This document shows positions 34,830 to 44,549 of a stretch of 64,000 nt of DNA, piece by piece. The stretch is from assembly GCF_040939455.1 (NCBI RefSeq), contig NC_134109.1, forward strand, positions 37,651,501 to 37,715,500, read 5' to 3'. The position numbers and the translations under genes were made by a program. The DNA is from Microcebus murinus (lineage: Eukaryota > Chordata > Mammalia > Primates > Cheirogaleidae). How positions within the stretch are numbered: the stretch's first letter is position 1; each line of letters starts with the position of its first letter. The notes beneath the pieces are model-generated. The model did no database searches. It was given only the letters and a program-made list of their open reading frames with translations, and had not been told where the DNA came from.

Positions 34830-35195
34830 TTTCCTTCTGCTCTCTGCATCTCATTCACTTCCCTCCAGTTACAGTGACCTCACCGTGGTATTTTGCATGT
34901 CAGACACATTCCTGCCATAGAACTGTTGTCCTCCTATTTCCTCAAGCTATATATGTGGCCAGCTACCAGCCCCCTCCAAGGCTCTGCCCAAATGTCACAC
35001 TCTGAAAGAAACCCACCCTGACCCTCCTTGTCCTATTTTAAATTGCAACCTATCTCCTTCCCCATGTACTCCCAAATCTTCCTTTCCCTGCTCAATATTT
35101 TCTCACATTCTCAACACAATATATCCTAAATGCCTAAAACAATGCTTGGGATATAGTAGACTCAACAAATGTTTGTTGGATGAGTAAATCAGAGA
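34830..35195 (+). mobile_element. L2 3' region
   Basis: Sense L2: tgctctctgcatctcattca region, a ccaaggctctgcccaaatgt block, tgaaagaaacccaccctgac, and the terminal tgcttgggatatagtagact with ctcaacaaatgtttgttgga. The order fits the last part of L2. Confidence 0.78.
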
Positions 35196-35452
35196 TCAGA
35201 TCATAAGACCAACTGACCAAGTCATCAAGGAGTGATGCCTGTTCTGAGTCTCCAGTTCTCTTGATGTTAAATCCCAGCTTTATCAGGAAATGGGCAGAAA
35301 GGGAAAGGGGGTAGAAAGGAAAGGTCGGGTCTGGTACTGGAAATAAAAATATACTTTGGAAGACCAACTAGGCAGTGACTATTAAAAAGGATAGGCAAAT
35401 TTTTATACTTTAAGCTGACACCCTGGGAACTCCTACTTTTTGATTTGAGCCT

Positions 35453-35820
35453 TGTCTTAAGCCCAGGCTACCATAAAAGAATGCCATAGACTGGGTGGCT
35501 TAAACATCAAACACTTACTTCTCACAGTTCTGGAGGCTGGGAAGTCCAAGATCAAGGTGCAGGCAGATCTGGTACCTGGTGAGGGCCTGGTTTGCAGATG
35601 GCTGTCTTCTCGTGGTATCCTCACGTGGCAGAGAGCAGACAGTGAGTTTTCAGTGCCTCTTCTTCTAATGGCACTAACCCCATCAGTGATGGCTCTACAC
35701 TCACGATCTAATTATCTCCCAAATGCCCCACCTCCTAATACCTAATAACCCTTAATTGTATTAAGGGTTAGGGCTTCAACATATGAATTTTGAGGGACAC
35801 AAACATTCAGTTCATAAGCT
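35453..35820 (-). mobile_element. MLT1-type LTR (ERVL-MaLR), antisense
   Basis: Reverse MLT1 order: ccaggctaccataaaagaat, actgggtggcttaaacatca, acagttctggaggctgggaa, gtccaagatcaaggtg, ctcacgtggcagag, and the right part gggcttcaacatatgaattt and acattcagttcataagc. A solitary LTR with no internal region. It contains a short perfect hairpin at 35746-35770. Confidence 0.9.
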
Positions 35821-36489
35821 CCCTCAGTATAAATTAAGAAATTCTCCTCTCCAGGCCACAGAGAAAATGGATGATGGCCCTCTTGTGAATGTCTGATCCT
35901 GGAATCATTTCACCCTTTTGCATGCCAATCACAGGGGCAAGGAAGAATGGAATCCCCGGGCTTGCGCGGAGAACAGCACACGAGCATACAGACCTGGCTC
36001 AGAAACCAGGCCCGTGGAAAAGCCGGAAGCCAAACGCAGATGCCAGGTACTAGAAGGGAAAGCTGTAAGAGCCCCAGGTTCCTTGACCAGAGCCAAAGTC
36101 ACCTACCAGAAAAGAATCTGTCAAATAAGGGCTGGAGCAGGAGCCACAGGCACTCAAAGTACATCCAGTGGGTAGGGTTGGGCAAGTGTCAGGATAATTT
36201 TAAAGACCAGAACAACCTTCCAGATTGCAGCACTGTTCACCTTAAAAGCATCAGCTGAAATATCACACCTACACACACACACACACCAGGCAGTATTTCA
36301 TAAGTATCAATGTTATATATCTGTAAAAGCTGACTTAAGAAGTGGTTTTTGACCTCATATCCCTCCAGTAGGGGAAATATTGCTAGATACTTAATAACTG
36401 ATAGATTGATAGATTCCTGGTCTTTCCTACTGCAAAATGTTGCAAATCTAGATTATGTGTGTTCACCACTGAGGTTTTGGGATTTGTGA
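35821..36489. other. Unassigned sequence with a short (AC) repeat
   Basis: A dinucleotide (AC) run of about eight units lies at about 36271-36287. Two overlapping frames (35918-36175, 35947-36258) have no domain. No other feature. Confidence 0.45.
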
Positions 36490-36922
36490 GTACATTAGTC
36501 TGCTAGAACTGCCATCACAAAGGCCACAGACTGGGTGGCTTAAACTACAGACATCTATTTTCTCACCATCTAGAGGATAGAAGTCCAAAGTCAAAGAGAC
36601 AATAGGATTGGTTTCTGGTGAGACTTCTCTTTCTGGCTTGTATGGCCAGAAGAAGGAAGGAATAGAGAAGAGGAGGGAGAAGGAGAGAAGGAGAAAAGGA
36701 GAGAGAGGGAGAGGGAGAAAGAGGGAAAAGAGAGGGAGGAAAGACAGAGATCTCGTATCTCTCTTCTTAGAAGGACACCAGTCCTTTGGAATTAAGGCTC
36801 ACCTCCTTATAACTTCATTTAACTTCTATTACCTTCTTGTGAGCCCTATCTCCAAATATAGTAGCATGGGCAATTAGGGCTTCAACAAGTGAATTTTGAG
36901 GTGACAATTCAGTCCGTAACAG
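36490..36922 (-). mobile_element. MLT1-type LTR (ERVL-MaLR), antisense, with purine-rich insert
   Basis: The left part cattagtctgctagaactgc, agactgggtggcttaaacta, and the right part ccctatctccaaatatagta, gggcttcaacaagtgaattt and cagtccgtaacag frame it. The middle carries a purine-rich tract (36649-36750), which is longer than expected and probably grew from the LTR's own GA-rich part. The frame at 36608-36877 reads through that tract and is not a gene. Confidence 0.88.
36649..36750 (+). repeat. GA-rich purine tract
   Basis: About 100 bases that are almost only A and G, with GGA/GAGA sub-repeats, in the middle of the MLT1 LTR. Such tracts can form triplex DNA in principle. A mononucleotide-strand bias this long is a low-complexity microsatellite-like region. 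Confidence 0.88.
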
Positions 36923-37939
36923 CGAGCTCGTGTGTACATGCATACATGTGGATGGGCATATGTATATGCATACATGTGTGCAAATATATTCTTTGGTCCT
37001 AAAATTATTGGATTAATTTTTAATTATTCAGACTTATTACACACACAAAAAAAAGAAATGACAGTTTATCATTTCACAGGAACCCCACTGTCATCTTTGT
37101 GCTAATGAAAAGTTTCCTGGCACAATGTGTCTGATGCTACAATAGAGACAGTGATGACTTGGTAGGAGATTGAAAAGCCAAAATCACCCTCATACCTTGA
37201 AAATGTAGAGGTTTGTTGTTTCCCCTCCAGCTAAGTGTTTTTTGCAAATAGAATGTCACCTGTAATTCCATCTGAGAACTTTCTTGTGTGTCAGGGAAAT
37301 ATATCAAGTTATAAGGATTTGCAATCCTACCCCCCCCCTCTTTAAAGGAGAGGGAGATTTCTTTGTGTATCTACCAGCCCTTTACTGTGTTAAGTGGGGT
37401 GATAGATGGAGAGGCTAAGAAAGCCATATTGTTCTACTTGAGAAATGACAACTTAATACCAAGGTGAGTGGGAGGAGAGGGTTGGAAAATTGTGTGAGGG
37501 GCCTAGAAAAGGGGAGAAAAGAGGGAGCAAAAGAAGAGGGAAAATAGATTGCCATGGACTCAGTGTTTGTATCCCCCTGACATGCCTCCCCAACAAGTCT
37601 ATATGCCGAATCTCTAATTTCCAATGCAATAGTATTTGGAGTTGGGGCCAAGCTACCCTGGCTCCTTCTGACACACAGAGGAAGGGCATGCAGATGGTGG
37701 CCCACCTACCACCATGTCAACACGGAATAAAGAAAGAAGCAAGCATGCTAATTTTCCATCTCTTGTAGCATTTACGGGGTTCAGCAGGCATGTTGGAATC
37801 TGGCGAAGCAAATGCATGGATTTTTCTTCCATTTGAGGATGTGAGCAGTGAAGATAAGCTAGGAGATAAGATTCTTCCCTAGCCCTGGGCTGCATATCCT
37901 TCCAAATATTGAATACGAGTAAGTACAAAGTAGTATACT
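36923..37939. other. Unassigned sequence, includes a purine/pyrimidine alternating patch
   Basis: At about 36930-36985 the sequence alternates RY (gtgtgcaaatat, atgcatacatgtg and related steps repeat), a low-complexity patch derived from TG/CA and AT steps. A C run of nine lies near 37330. No gene is supported. Frames at 37415-37705 and 37490-37768 overlap on opposite strands and lack domains. Confidence 0.4.
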
Positions 37940-38195
37940 AAGTATTTTACATACAACCATTCATTCACTCAAAGCATATGTTTTAAGCGCCTACTCCAAG
38001 CCAGGTACCATGATACATTATATCTAATTTTCACAACACTCTTAGAAGGAATCATCCCCCATTTACTGAAAAGAAAGAAAAAAAAACCGTGGGGCTTAGG
38101 GCAGTGAAAGAATTGTTCACTATTAATAAGAAGATTAGTCAGGATTTGAAATGAGGTTTACCGTAAAACCCATTCGCTTAACCACCACACAGCAG
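37940..38195 (-). mobile_element. MIR SINE, antisense
   Basis: Antisense MIR: ttttaagcgcctactccaag, ccaggtaccatgatacatta, ctaattttcacaacactctt, a damaged middle with an A run, then gtcaggatttgaaatgaggt and cgcttaaccaccacacagca. The right end has the taaccac MIR signature. Confidence 0.78.
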
Positions 38196-38214
38196 TGAAC
38201 GATTAAACTTTTTC

Positions 38215-38460
38215 TAACTCAGGTCTGAAGCGCCTTTTCCTCTGCCAGCTTGCGCTGCTGCGATTCCTCGCGGTGGGGTGGCTGCAGGAGCTGTGCTGTG
38301 GCTGGGCCGAGCTGCTGCCAGAACGCATCAGGCAGGAGACACGGCTGCTGTCCCCTCCTGAGCCAATGACGGTTCAGAGCTCCAGAATCTCGCCTCATTA
38401 ATGCAGAACCACGGGTGACAGCAAATCCCCATTTCTGTTCATTGTTCTTCTCTAGTTCAC
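38215..38460. promoter_or_regulatory. Short CpG-rich patch, possible regulatory or exonic element
   Basis: In an otherwise AT-rich window, about 190 bases from 38229 to 38415 carry about 11 CpG steps (gaagcgcc, cttgcgctgctgcgatt, ctcgcggtgg, ggccgagctg, agaacgcatc, acacggc, tgacggttc, tctcgcc, ccacggg). It is too short for a classical CpG island and has no TATA or clear initiator. It could be a distal regulatory element, an unrecognised exon or a young GC-rich repeat; I recognise none. No long frame crosses it. Confidence 0.35.
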
Positions 38461-39043
38461 TAAATTGAAGCCAGGGGTGGGAAGGAGACTAAACAACGAA
38501 TTCGAATAATAGGTCAGAGGATATTATCTATTCTAAGTCTTCAAGCAGGAGAGAGGGCCAAAACCCACGGGAGAGGCAAGTAGGATGAACAGCAAAAATT
38601 GCACCGGGATGGATGTTTTAATTCTTCCTCCATTTCCTCTTATTATCCCTGAGGAAGTTTCAAAACCCTTGATTAATACATCTGCAGAGCCTTCTAAAGG
38701 AGTATCTGGAGAGCAAACCAAAAATAAATGGAGATGAACAGGAGGAGTAGGAAAGGTAATAGCATTATTTCTGCAGGTTATCCTTTCCTAACAAAGTTTA
38801 CTTTAGTAATTTGAGTCATGGAAAGGAGATTGAGATAAGTTTTTGTTCTGTAGTACCACTAATTTGCAAGCTTTTTCAGCTGCTTAACCAAGGTAATTGT
38901 ATTATTGTTCTCACCTTTTCCCAAACTACCTCCCCCCCAAAAGACAACTCCTTCCATTTAATTCCATTTTTTATCTCAACTCCTAACTTCTGACTGCCTC
39001 TGCCCAAAGAGAAAAGCCACACGATGTTCATGTATTGAAAGTC
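38461..39043. other. Unassigned sequence
   Basis: No gene, RNA or named repeat. The frame at 38533-38721 and the two opposite frames at 38811-39073 lack features. Confidence 0.4.
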
Positions 39044-39372
39044 TGTTATATACTGAGTGTTTGTGGCCCCCAAAGTCCACGTGTTAGAGCCCTAAACCCT
39101 AATGTGATGGTATTTGGAGATGGGGCCTTCAGGAGGTAATTAGGTCATGAAAGTGGGACCCTGATCTAATTATGATTAGTGCTCTTATAAGACAAGACAC
39201 CAGAGAGCTCGCTTGCACTCTGCCATAAGAGGGCACCATGACAAGGCAACTGCCTGCAAACTGTATCTTGATCTAGATCTCTAGCCCCCAGGAACTGTGA
39301 GCAAATAAATCTCTACTGTTTAAATACGCAGTCTATGGTATTCTGTTATGGCAGCCTGAGCAGACTAAGACA
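39044..39372 (+). mobile_element. MLT1-type LTR (ERVL-MaLR), sense
   Basis: Sense MLT1 order: gagccctaaaccctaatgtg, atggtatttggagatggggc, cttcaggaggtaattaggtc, gctcttataagacaagacac, a ccccaggaactgtgagcaaa block, tggtattctgttatggcagc and the right edge cagactaagaca. A solitary LTR, quite well preserved, with the usual poly(A)-signal zone aataaatc. Confidence 0.92.
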
Positions 39373-39639
39373 TATCTCTATTCATTTTTTACTGTATCAT
39401 CACTTTGTATGGAGTGCAAGTTGCTAGATAATACCCCATGATCGCAGTGTTAATCATGTATAGCTCCTGGAGAGGCCACATTGAGAATGATTAAGGAGTT
39501 CTCTGTACCTATCTTAAAGGAATTAGTTGAAATAGCATATGTAAAATGCTTAACACCATGACCAATATGAAGCATGTTTTCAAATATATTTAGTTGTTAA
39601 AAAGAGTAAAGAGAAGAAGCTATTTCAGAAGACTGGCAT
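39373..39639. other. Unassigned sequence
   Basis: Between an MLT1 LTR and an unclassified repeat. Nothing supportable is visible. Confidence 0.4.
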
Positions 39640-40140
39640 ATCAGTCAGGCTTGTTAATTGCAAACTATAGAAACTGTCGTTTAAGCCAAAGAGGAACTTA
39701 ATAGATATTAAATAGCTCTTAGAATCTCAAGATGGGTCAGAAGTTCAGGCTTAGATAAAGGTCATAAAGCCAATAATAGTGTCCCTAATCACACCTTATA
39801 ATCAGTCTGCTGGAGACCTCGTGACCACTGCCTCCAATGAGCACAGCTATTACAACCTTCATCTACCCTGGCTGCTGCTGCTGCTGCTGGAATGCCTGTT
39901 ATTGCTACCTGTGTACACTGCATCTAACTGCCACCACCTTTGCCAGAATGTATGCTCACAGTGCCTACACTTCTTTATGCCCCTAATTTCTAACCCCAAG
40001 TCCAGTGCACATGAATTTTCCTCCTGCATCCTAGCTGTCAGGAGTAGGAAGAAAATACAATCTAATCTCAGCAAATCTGAAAATGCAAGTACTTCCTCAA
40101 ACGTAGGAAGAGTAATCAAAAATGCTAGGAAATAAAAAAG
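39640..40140. repeat. Unclassified ancient repeat-like sequence with (CTG)n
   Basis: The ttaattgcaaactatagaaa region and the agctcttagaatctcaagat block have the style of the same old family suspected at 16665 and 21481. It includes a short (GCT)6 run at 39871-39888. The 118-codon plus frame at 39779-40135 and the 86-codon minus frame have no domain, and the leucine run in the plus frame comes from the CTG repeat. Not a gene. Confidence 0.35.
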
Positions 40141-40179
40141 AATTTAAAATGCTCACTAGAGTGGTTGGGGGAAATGCTA

Positions 40180-40300
40180 TACAAGGAGTTGAGCTGAGCC
40201 CTGAAAGATGGCAAGTTCTGGAGGGAGAGTATTCCAGGCCAAGCCATAGCAAAGACACTAATGCAGGAATATCTCTGGCATGCTTAAGGTATTGACAAAA
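40180..40300 (-). mobile_element. L2 internal fragment, antisense
   Basis: Blocks ctgagccctgaaagatggca, ggagagtattccaggccaag and ccatagcaaagacactaatg read as the antisense of L2, just upstream of an MLT1 LTR. Confidence 0.6.
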
Positions 40301-40304
40301 AGCC

Positions 40305-40710
40305 CAGTCACAGACTGAATTGCCCCCACAATTTACATGTTGAAGCTATAACCCCCAACATGACTATACTGGAAGATAGGACTTTTAGGAGGTAATTAAT
40401 GTTAAATGAAGTTTTAAGGATGGGGTCATAGTCCACCAGTAGGGTTGACGACCTTATAAGAGGAGGAAGAGTGAGAAATCTCCCATTTCCCTCCCTCCTC
40501 CTCCTCCCCCTTCTCTACAACCACTCACCAAGGAAAGGCCATGTGAGGACACAAGCAAGGCGACAGCTATCTATACGCCTGCAAGAGATCCCTCGCAAGA
40601 AACCAACCCTACCAGACATTGATCTTGGACTTCCAGCTTCCAAAACTATAAAAACTAAATTTCTGTTGTTTAAGCCACCCAGTCTACAGTATTTTGTTAG
40701 CTATTAAACA
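40305..40710 (+). mobile_element. MLT1-type LTR (ERVL-MaLR), sense
   Basis: Sense MLT1 order: cagactgaattgcccccaca, tgttgaagctataaccccca, aggaggtaattaatgttaaa, cgaccttataagaggaggaa, a pyrimidine-rich middle (about 40485-40515), catgtgaggacacaagcaag, gacattgatcttggacttcc and gttgtttaagccacccagtc with a ttttgttagctattaaaca end. Solitary LTR. Short frame 40471-40707 is a by-product. Confidence 0.92.
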
Positions 40711-43143
40711 GAGGAATTGTGTGGTTTTACTGGTGTTTATTAAAGATCATTCAATGAAATTTAAGGATGCAGAACAGAAATTTATTGACTATGAAAATGA
40801 GAAGCTATTAAAAGAAGCTAAAAGGCATGGAGAAGAAAATAATGTCCAAGAAAATCTAATAGGAGAAGATAAAATAAGTTTAATGGAAGAGAGGTAATGT
40901 TTTAAGGAGGTAATAGGTGAGAGTTTTCCAAAATAAAATACAGGAATTAATGATCAGATTTAAAAAGAAACTCTAATTTCCAAGAAACAAACAATAGCAA
41001 AGTGACACTAACAATTATATTGGTAAAACTTCAGAACATAAAATCAAAAGAGAAAACCTTAAAAGTAGCCAAAGGAAAAATAATAAACTTTTTTAAATAT
41101 CAGAAAAAATAGAATAATGTATTCAAATCCCTTAAGTAGTTATCAATTCATAATTCTGTGCATATATAGATAATCAGTGAAGCTTGGTAATGACGTAGTC
41201 ATCTTCGGAAAAAGGAAAAATTCAGGAAGAATTTACCACCCATAAAGCTCTTTCTGAAAAAATAATGTGCTATAGAAGAAAAGAAAGTTGAAACCAAATA
41301 AAATCAATAAAATGAATTAAGATACAAGGAACAATGGATAAATGTGTTGGAAAATATAAATATTAATTGCCATTTAATTGCTAGGTGTGAAATAACATTG
41401 ATAATTTTTTTCTGTTTCAAAGAGATTAAGGAAACAAACTTAATAAATGGATAGAACCCTGCACCATAAAAATTGCAAATATGTACTCTTTTTACATACA
41501 AATAGAACTTTAATATTAATCCTATCCTAGGCCACAAAGTAGTGCCAATGAAAACAGAACTGATATCATATAGGCCACAACCACTGACTAATTTTAATAA
41601 AACTAGAATATAAAAACACAGCAAAAATAATGCCTACACATTTAGTAACCTTAAGTAAACATTTCTAAATAGTTCATGTGTCATAATGAACAATATAAAA
41701 TATTCAAACATAAACTACCATAATAAAAACATTATCAAAATCTATGGGCTGAGGCTAAAGTATTAAAGAGAAATTTATACCCTTCAATGCACATATAAGA
41801 GAAAAATCAAAGAAGGAAAAATAATGAGCTGTGCATTCCACTCAAAGTACTAGAAAAAAATAGACTATACCAAAATAAAAAGAATAGCAGAAATAAATGA
41901 AAGAAAACAACTAAAGGTTCAACTGACCCAAATTTGTTAGCATGAAAGACGAATTAGCTAAACACATTTCTGAAAATGTAGATCCAGTAGCAAAGAGAAC
42001 ATCACAACTAAATGATTATAATTTTTAAATTTAAAAATTTTAAATCTATTTTAATAGTTTTATGCCAGAAAATGAAAATTAAATAAAGTGAACACTTTCC
42101 CTGAAAAAACTCCAAGTAACTGAAGAAAGCAATAAAAAAAAATGTTAATGTATTAATACCTCAAAGAAATTGAATTAGTTTAAAATACTTAGTCCAGGCA
42201 AGTTTTACCAAATTTTGAATGACAGGTAAGTCTTAACTTATACAATGTGTATCAAAGACAAGTTACAGGGAGGGAAGTCCCAAATACATCTGTGAAGCTA
42301 GTATAATCCTGATGTCAAAGTCATTCATAGTAAAAGAAAAAAAATAGAATAGGGAAATTTCATTTATTGTATAGAACTGAAAAACTTTTTGAAGTATATT
42401 GTATTAACAAATAGGACAGAGCAATGTACAACATAATCAACAGGACCATGTACATTCATTACACAGGATAATTTAATATTAGAAATAATATATAAATGTA
42501 ATGTACCACATTAACAGGTTAAAGAAAAAAAATCCTATACCTATTTTAATAGAAGCGTCAATTAAATTCAATACAATATTTGCTTTGGAAAAAAAAACTC
42601 AGGGAATTAGGAATATAATGGAATGGGGAATTTTCTTAGTCTGATAAGGTATAACAAAGAGCCTACCATCACATTCGGGATATTCTCCTTAAAATTATGA
42701 AAAAGACAAAGATGTATACTTATCAGCACTCTTATTTAACCATTTACTGAAAAACCTCACTAATACAATAAGATAAGAATGCAATAAGATAAGAATGCAA
42801 AATGATAGTCACTTTGGAAGATACCTGGCAGGTTCTTACTAAGCTAAACATATATAGTCTTACCACGCAATTCAGCAATCACACTCCTACATATTTACCC
42901 AACTGATCTGAAAACAAAATCTGCACATGTTTATAGACTAAAAAACATTCATAATTGTCAAAAATTAGAAGCAACCAAGACATCCCTCAATTGGGCAAAT
43001 GGATAAATTGTGGTATATCCATATAATATAATATTTTCCAGCAATTAGGAAGAGTAAGCTACCAAATCACACAAATACATGGATGAACCTGAAATGCCTG
43101 GATATACATAACTATGTGAAAGCAGTCAGTCTGAAAGGCTATA
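40711..43143 (+). mobile_element. Decayed old L1 (L1M-type) body, sense
   Basis: The sense strand reads as a heavily mutated old L1: an ORF1/ORF2-like part (atggaagagaggtaatgttt upstream; aacttcagaacataaaatca; aaatctatgggctgaggcta followed by gcagaaataaatgaaag), a region leading to the 3' end (cacacaaatacatggatgaa) and remnants of the ORF2 tail. No frame is longer than about 70 codons. It ends against a Tigger-like element at 43144. A 16-bp unit (caataagataagaatg) is repeated twice without a gap at 42766-42797. Confidence 0.65.
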
Positions 43144-43300
43144 CAGAGTAAGCCCTCACTTAATGTTGTCAACAGGTTCTTGGAAAATGTGACTGTAAGC
43201 TAATGCTTGCATACTGTAGGGATTTAGCTCTCATTTATATCAATTAACCTATGGCAAAATTGGTTTTCTTTTACAGTACATTATATCCACCTCCTTTGAA
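43144..43300. mobile_element. Tigger-like DNA transposon fragment
   Basis: The left edge cagagtaagccctcacttaa, flanked on its left by TA, and the adjoining tgttgtcaacaggttcttgg resemble the terminus of a pogo/Tigger-family transposon. Its right part (ctcatttatatcaattaacc, tatggcaaaattggtttt) also fits that family. The right boundary is not clear; similarity probably ends before 43500. Subfamily unknown. Confidence 0.45.
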
Positions 43301-43559
43301 AAGTTACTTAGGTCAGAACCTCCTTTTCTCTTCCTCCTTCACTGTCACTCCCTTCAGTAAAGTTGTTTCATCCATTTGTGATACAGTTAAATATATCCTG
43401 CATTCCATCCTGGGATTTCTGACCTCCTGAATTTTTTTTTTTTTAACATTTGCATGTATTCTCTTTGGGGAAATGCCTGGTTCTAGGACCAAAGCAGGTA
43501 AATACACAAGACAAACTTGCTACCTACTGCCGTGCCAAAAAGTAAGAAAGTGCTAAAAA

Positions 43560-44475
43560 TCATAAATAACAATATGTCAAAGAAACACAGAAGTCAACTG
43601 GAAAACTCCTAATGGTCAAATCTGGAACAATTTGAGCAATAAAATTAAGTAGTATTGGATTATAAACCAGAATATAAAAGAGGCATCTGTAAGTCCACAG
43701 TGACATCAATAAATGATTGCATAAATGAATAAATGGGGGAGAAGAGACTTCCTGTACAGGAAAATTCCAAATATTTCTGTGGATACTTCACCCTAAAAAA
43801 GGGGAATGCCTACTTCCTCACTTCTTAAGTGCATGCTGTAGTGTATGCTGTATATAGTTACTTCCTTCTTAAGAATACAGTATGGAAAAGTGGGAAAAGA
43901 GTAAATTTACAGTATGGTAACCTGACAAACACTACCTCAAACAGGTGATCAAGGTCAACACCAACTGTGATGGGTCATGCTGATGATATGTACCTTTGAA
44001 ATGTGGTGAGAATGGCACTTTATCTATGTGGTCTTCCTCCAAACCCACAACCACAGTCTAATTGTGAGATGAACATCAAACAAATCCCATTTGAGGGAAA
44101 TTCTACCAAGTACCTGGTAATTACTCTCATTAACTGTCAGAATCTTGAAAAACAAAGTAATCTGAGAAACTGGCTCAGCCAAAAGGCAACTGAGGAGACA
44201 TGAAATTTAAATGTATGTGGCATTCTGTATGATGGTATCCCAGAACAAAAAAAAGACATTCAGTAAAAACTAAGGAAATTTGGATAAAGTATAGATTCTT
44301 GTTAGCACCAATGTATCTATATTAGTTTATTAACTGTAACAAACATACCATGCCAATGTGAAATGATAATGAAGGAATGAGGTTGTGGGCTATATGGGAA
44401 CTCTATTGTCACTGCAACTTTTTTGTAAATCTAAAACTAGCCTCAATGTTTAAGTTTATTAACAAAGAAAAGAGT
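43560..44475 (+). mobile_element. Old L1 (L1M-type) 3' UTR and end
   Basis: A clear L1M 3' UTR series: aaagcctgctt-like start is lost, but cttcctgtacaggaaaattc, gacaaacactacctcaaaca, gtgatcaaggtcaacaccaa, ggcaactgaggagacatgaa, aaaaactaaggaaatttgga, ttagtttattaactgtaaca, gggctatatgggaactctat and tttttgtaaatctaaaacta run to a tail near 44470. It is the 3' end of the L1 body at 40711-43143, separated by the Tigger-like insertion. Confidence 0.75.
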
Positions 44476-44549
44476 ATTAACTCACTTAATGCAAGAAAGA
44501 TGATTTAAATGTGTCTTGCAAAGAAAATTCAAATTCTATGCTATATATA

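Noticed and set aside
36608..36877. 89-codon frame rich in E, K and R
   Set aside because: It runs through an expanded purine tract in an MLT1 LTR.
39779..40135. 118-codon frame with a leucine run as a small gene
   Set aside because: The leucine run is the (CTG)n repeat and the region looks like an old dispersed repeat.
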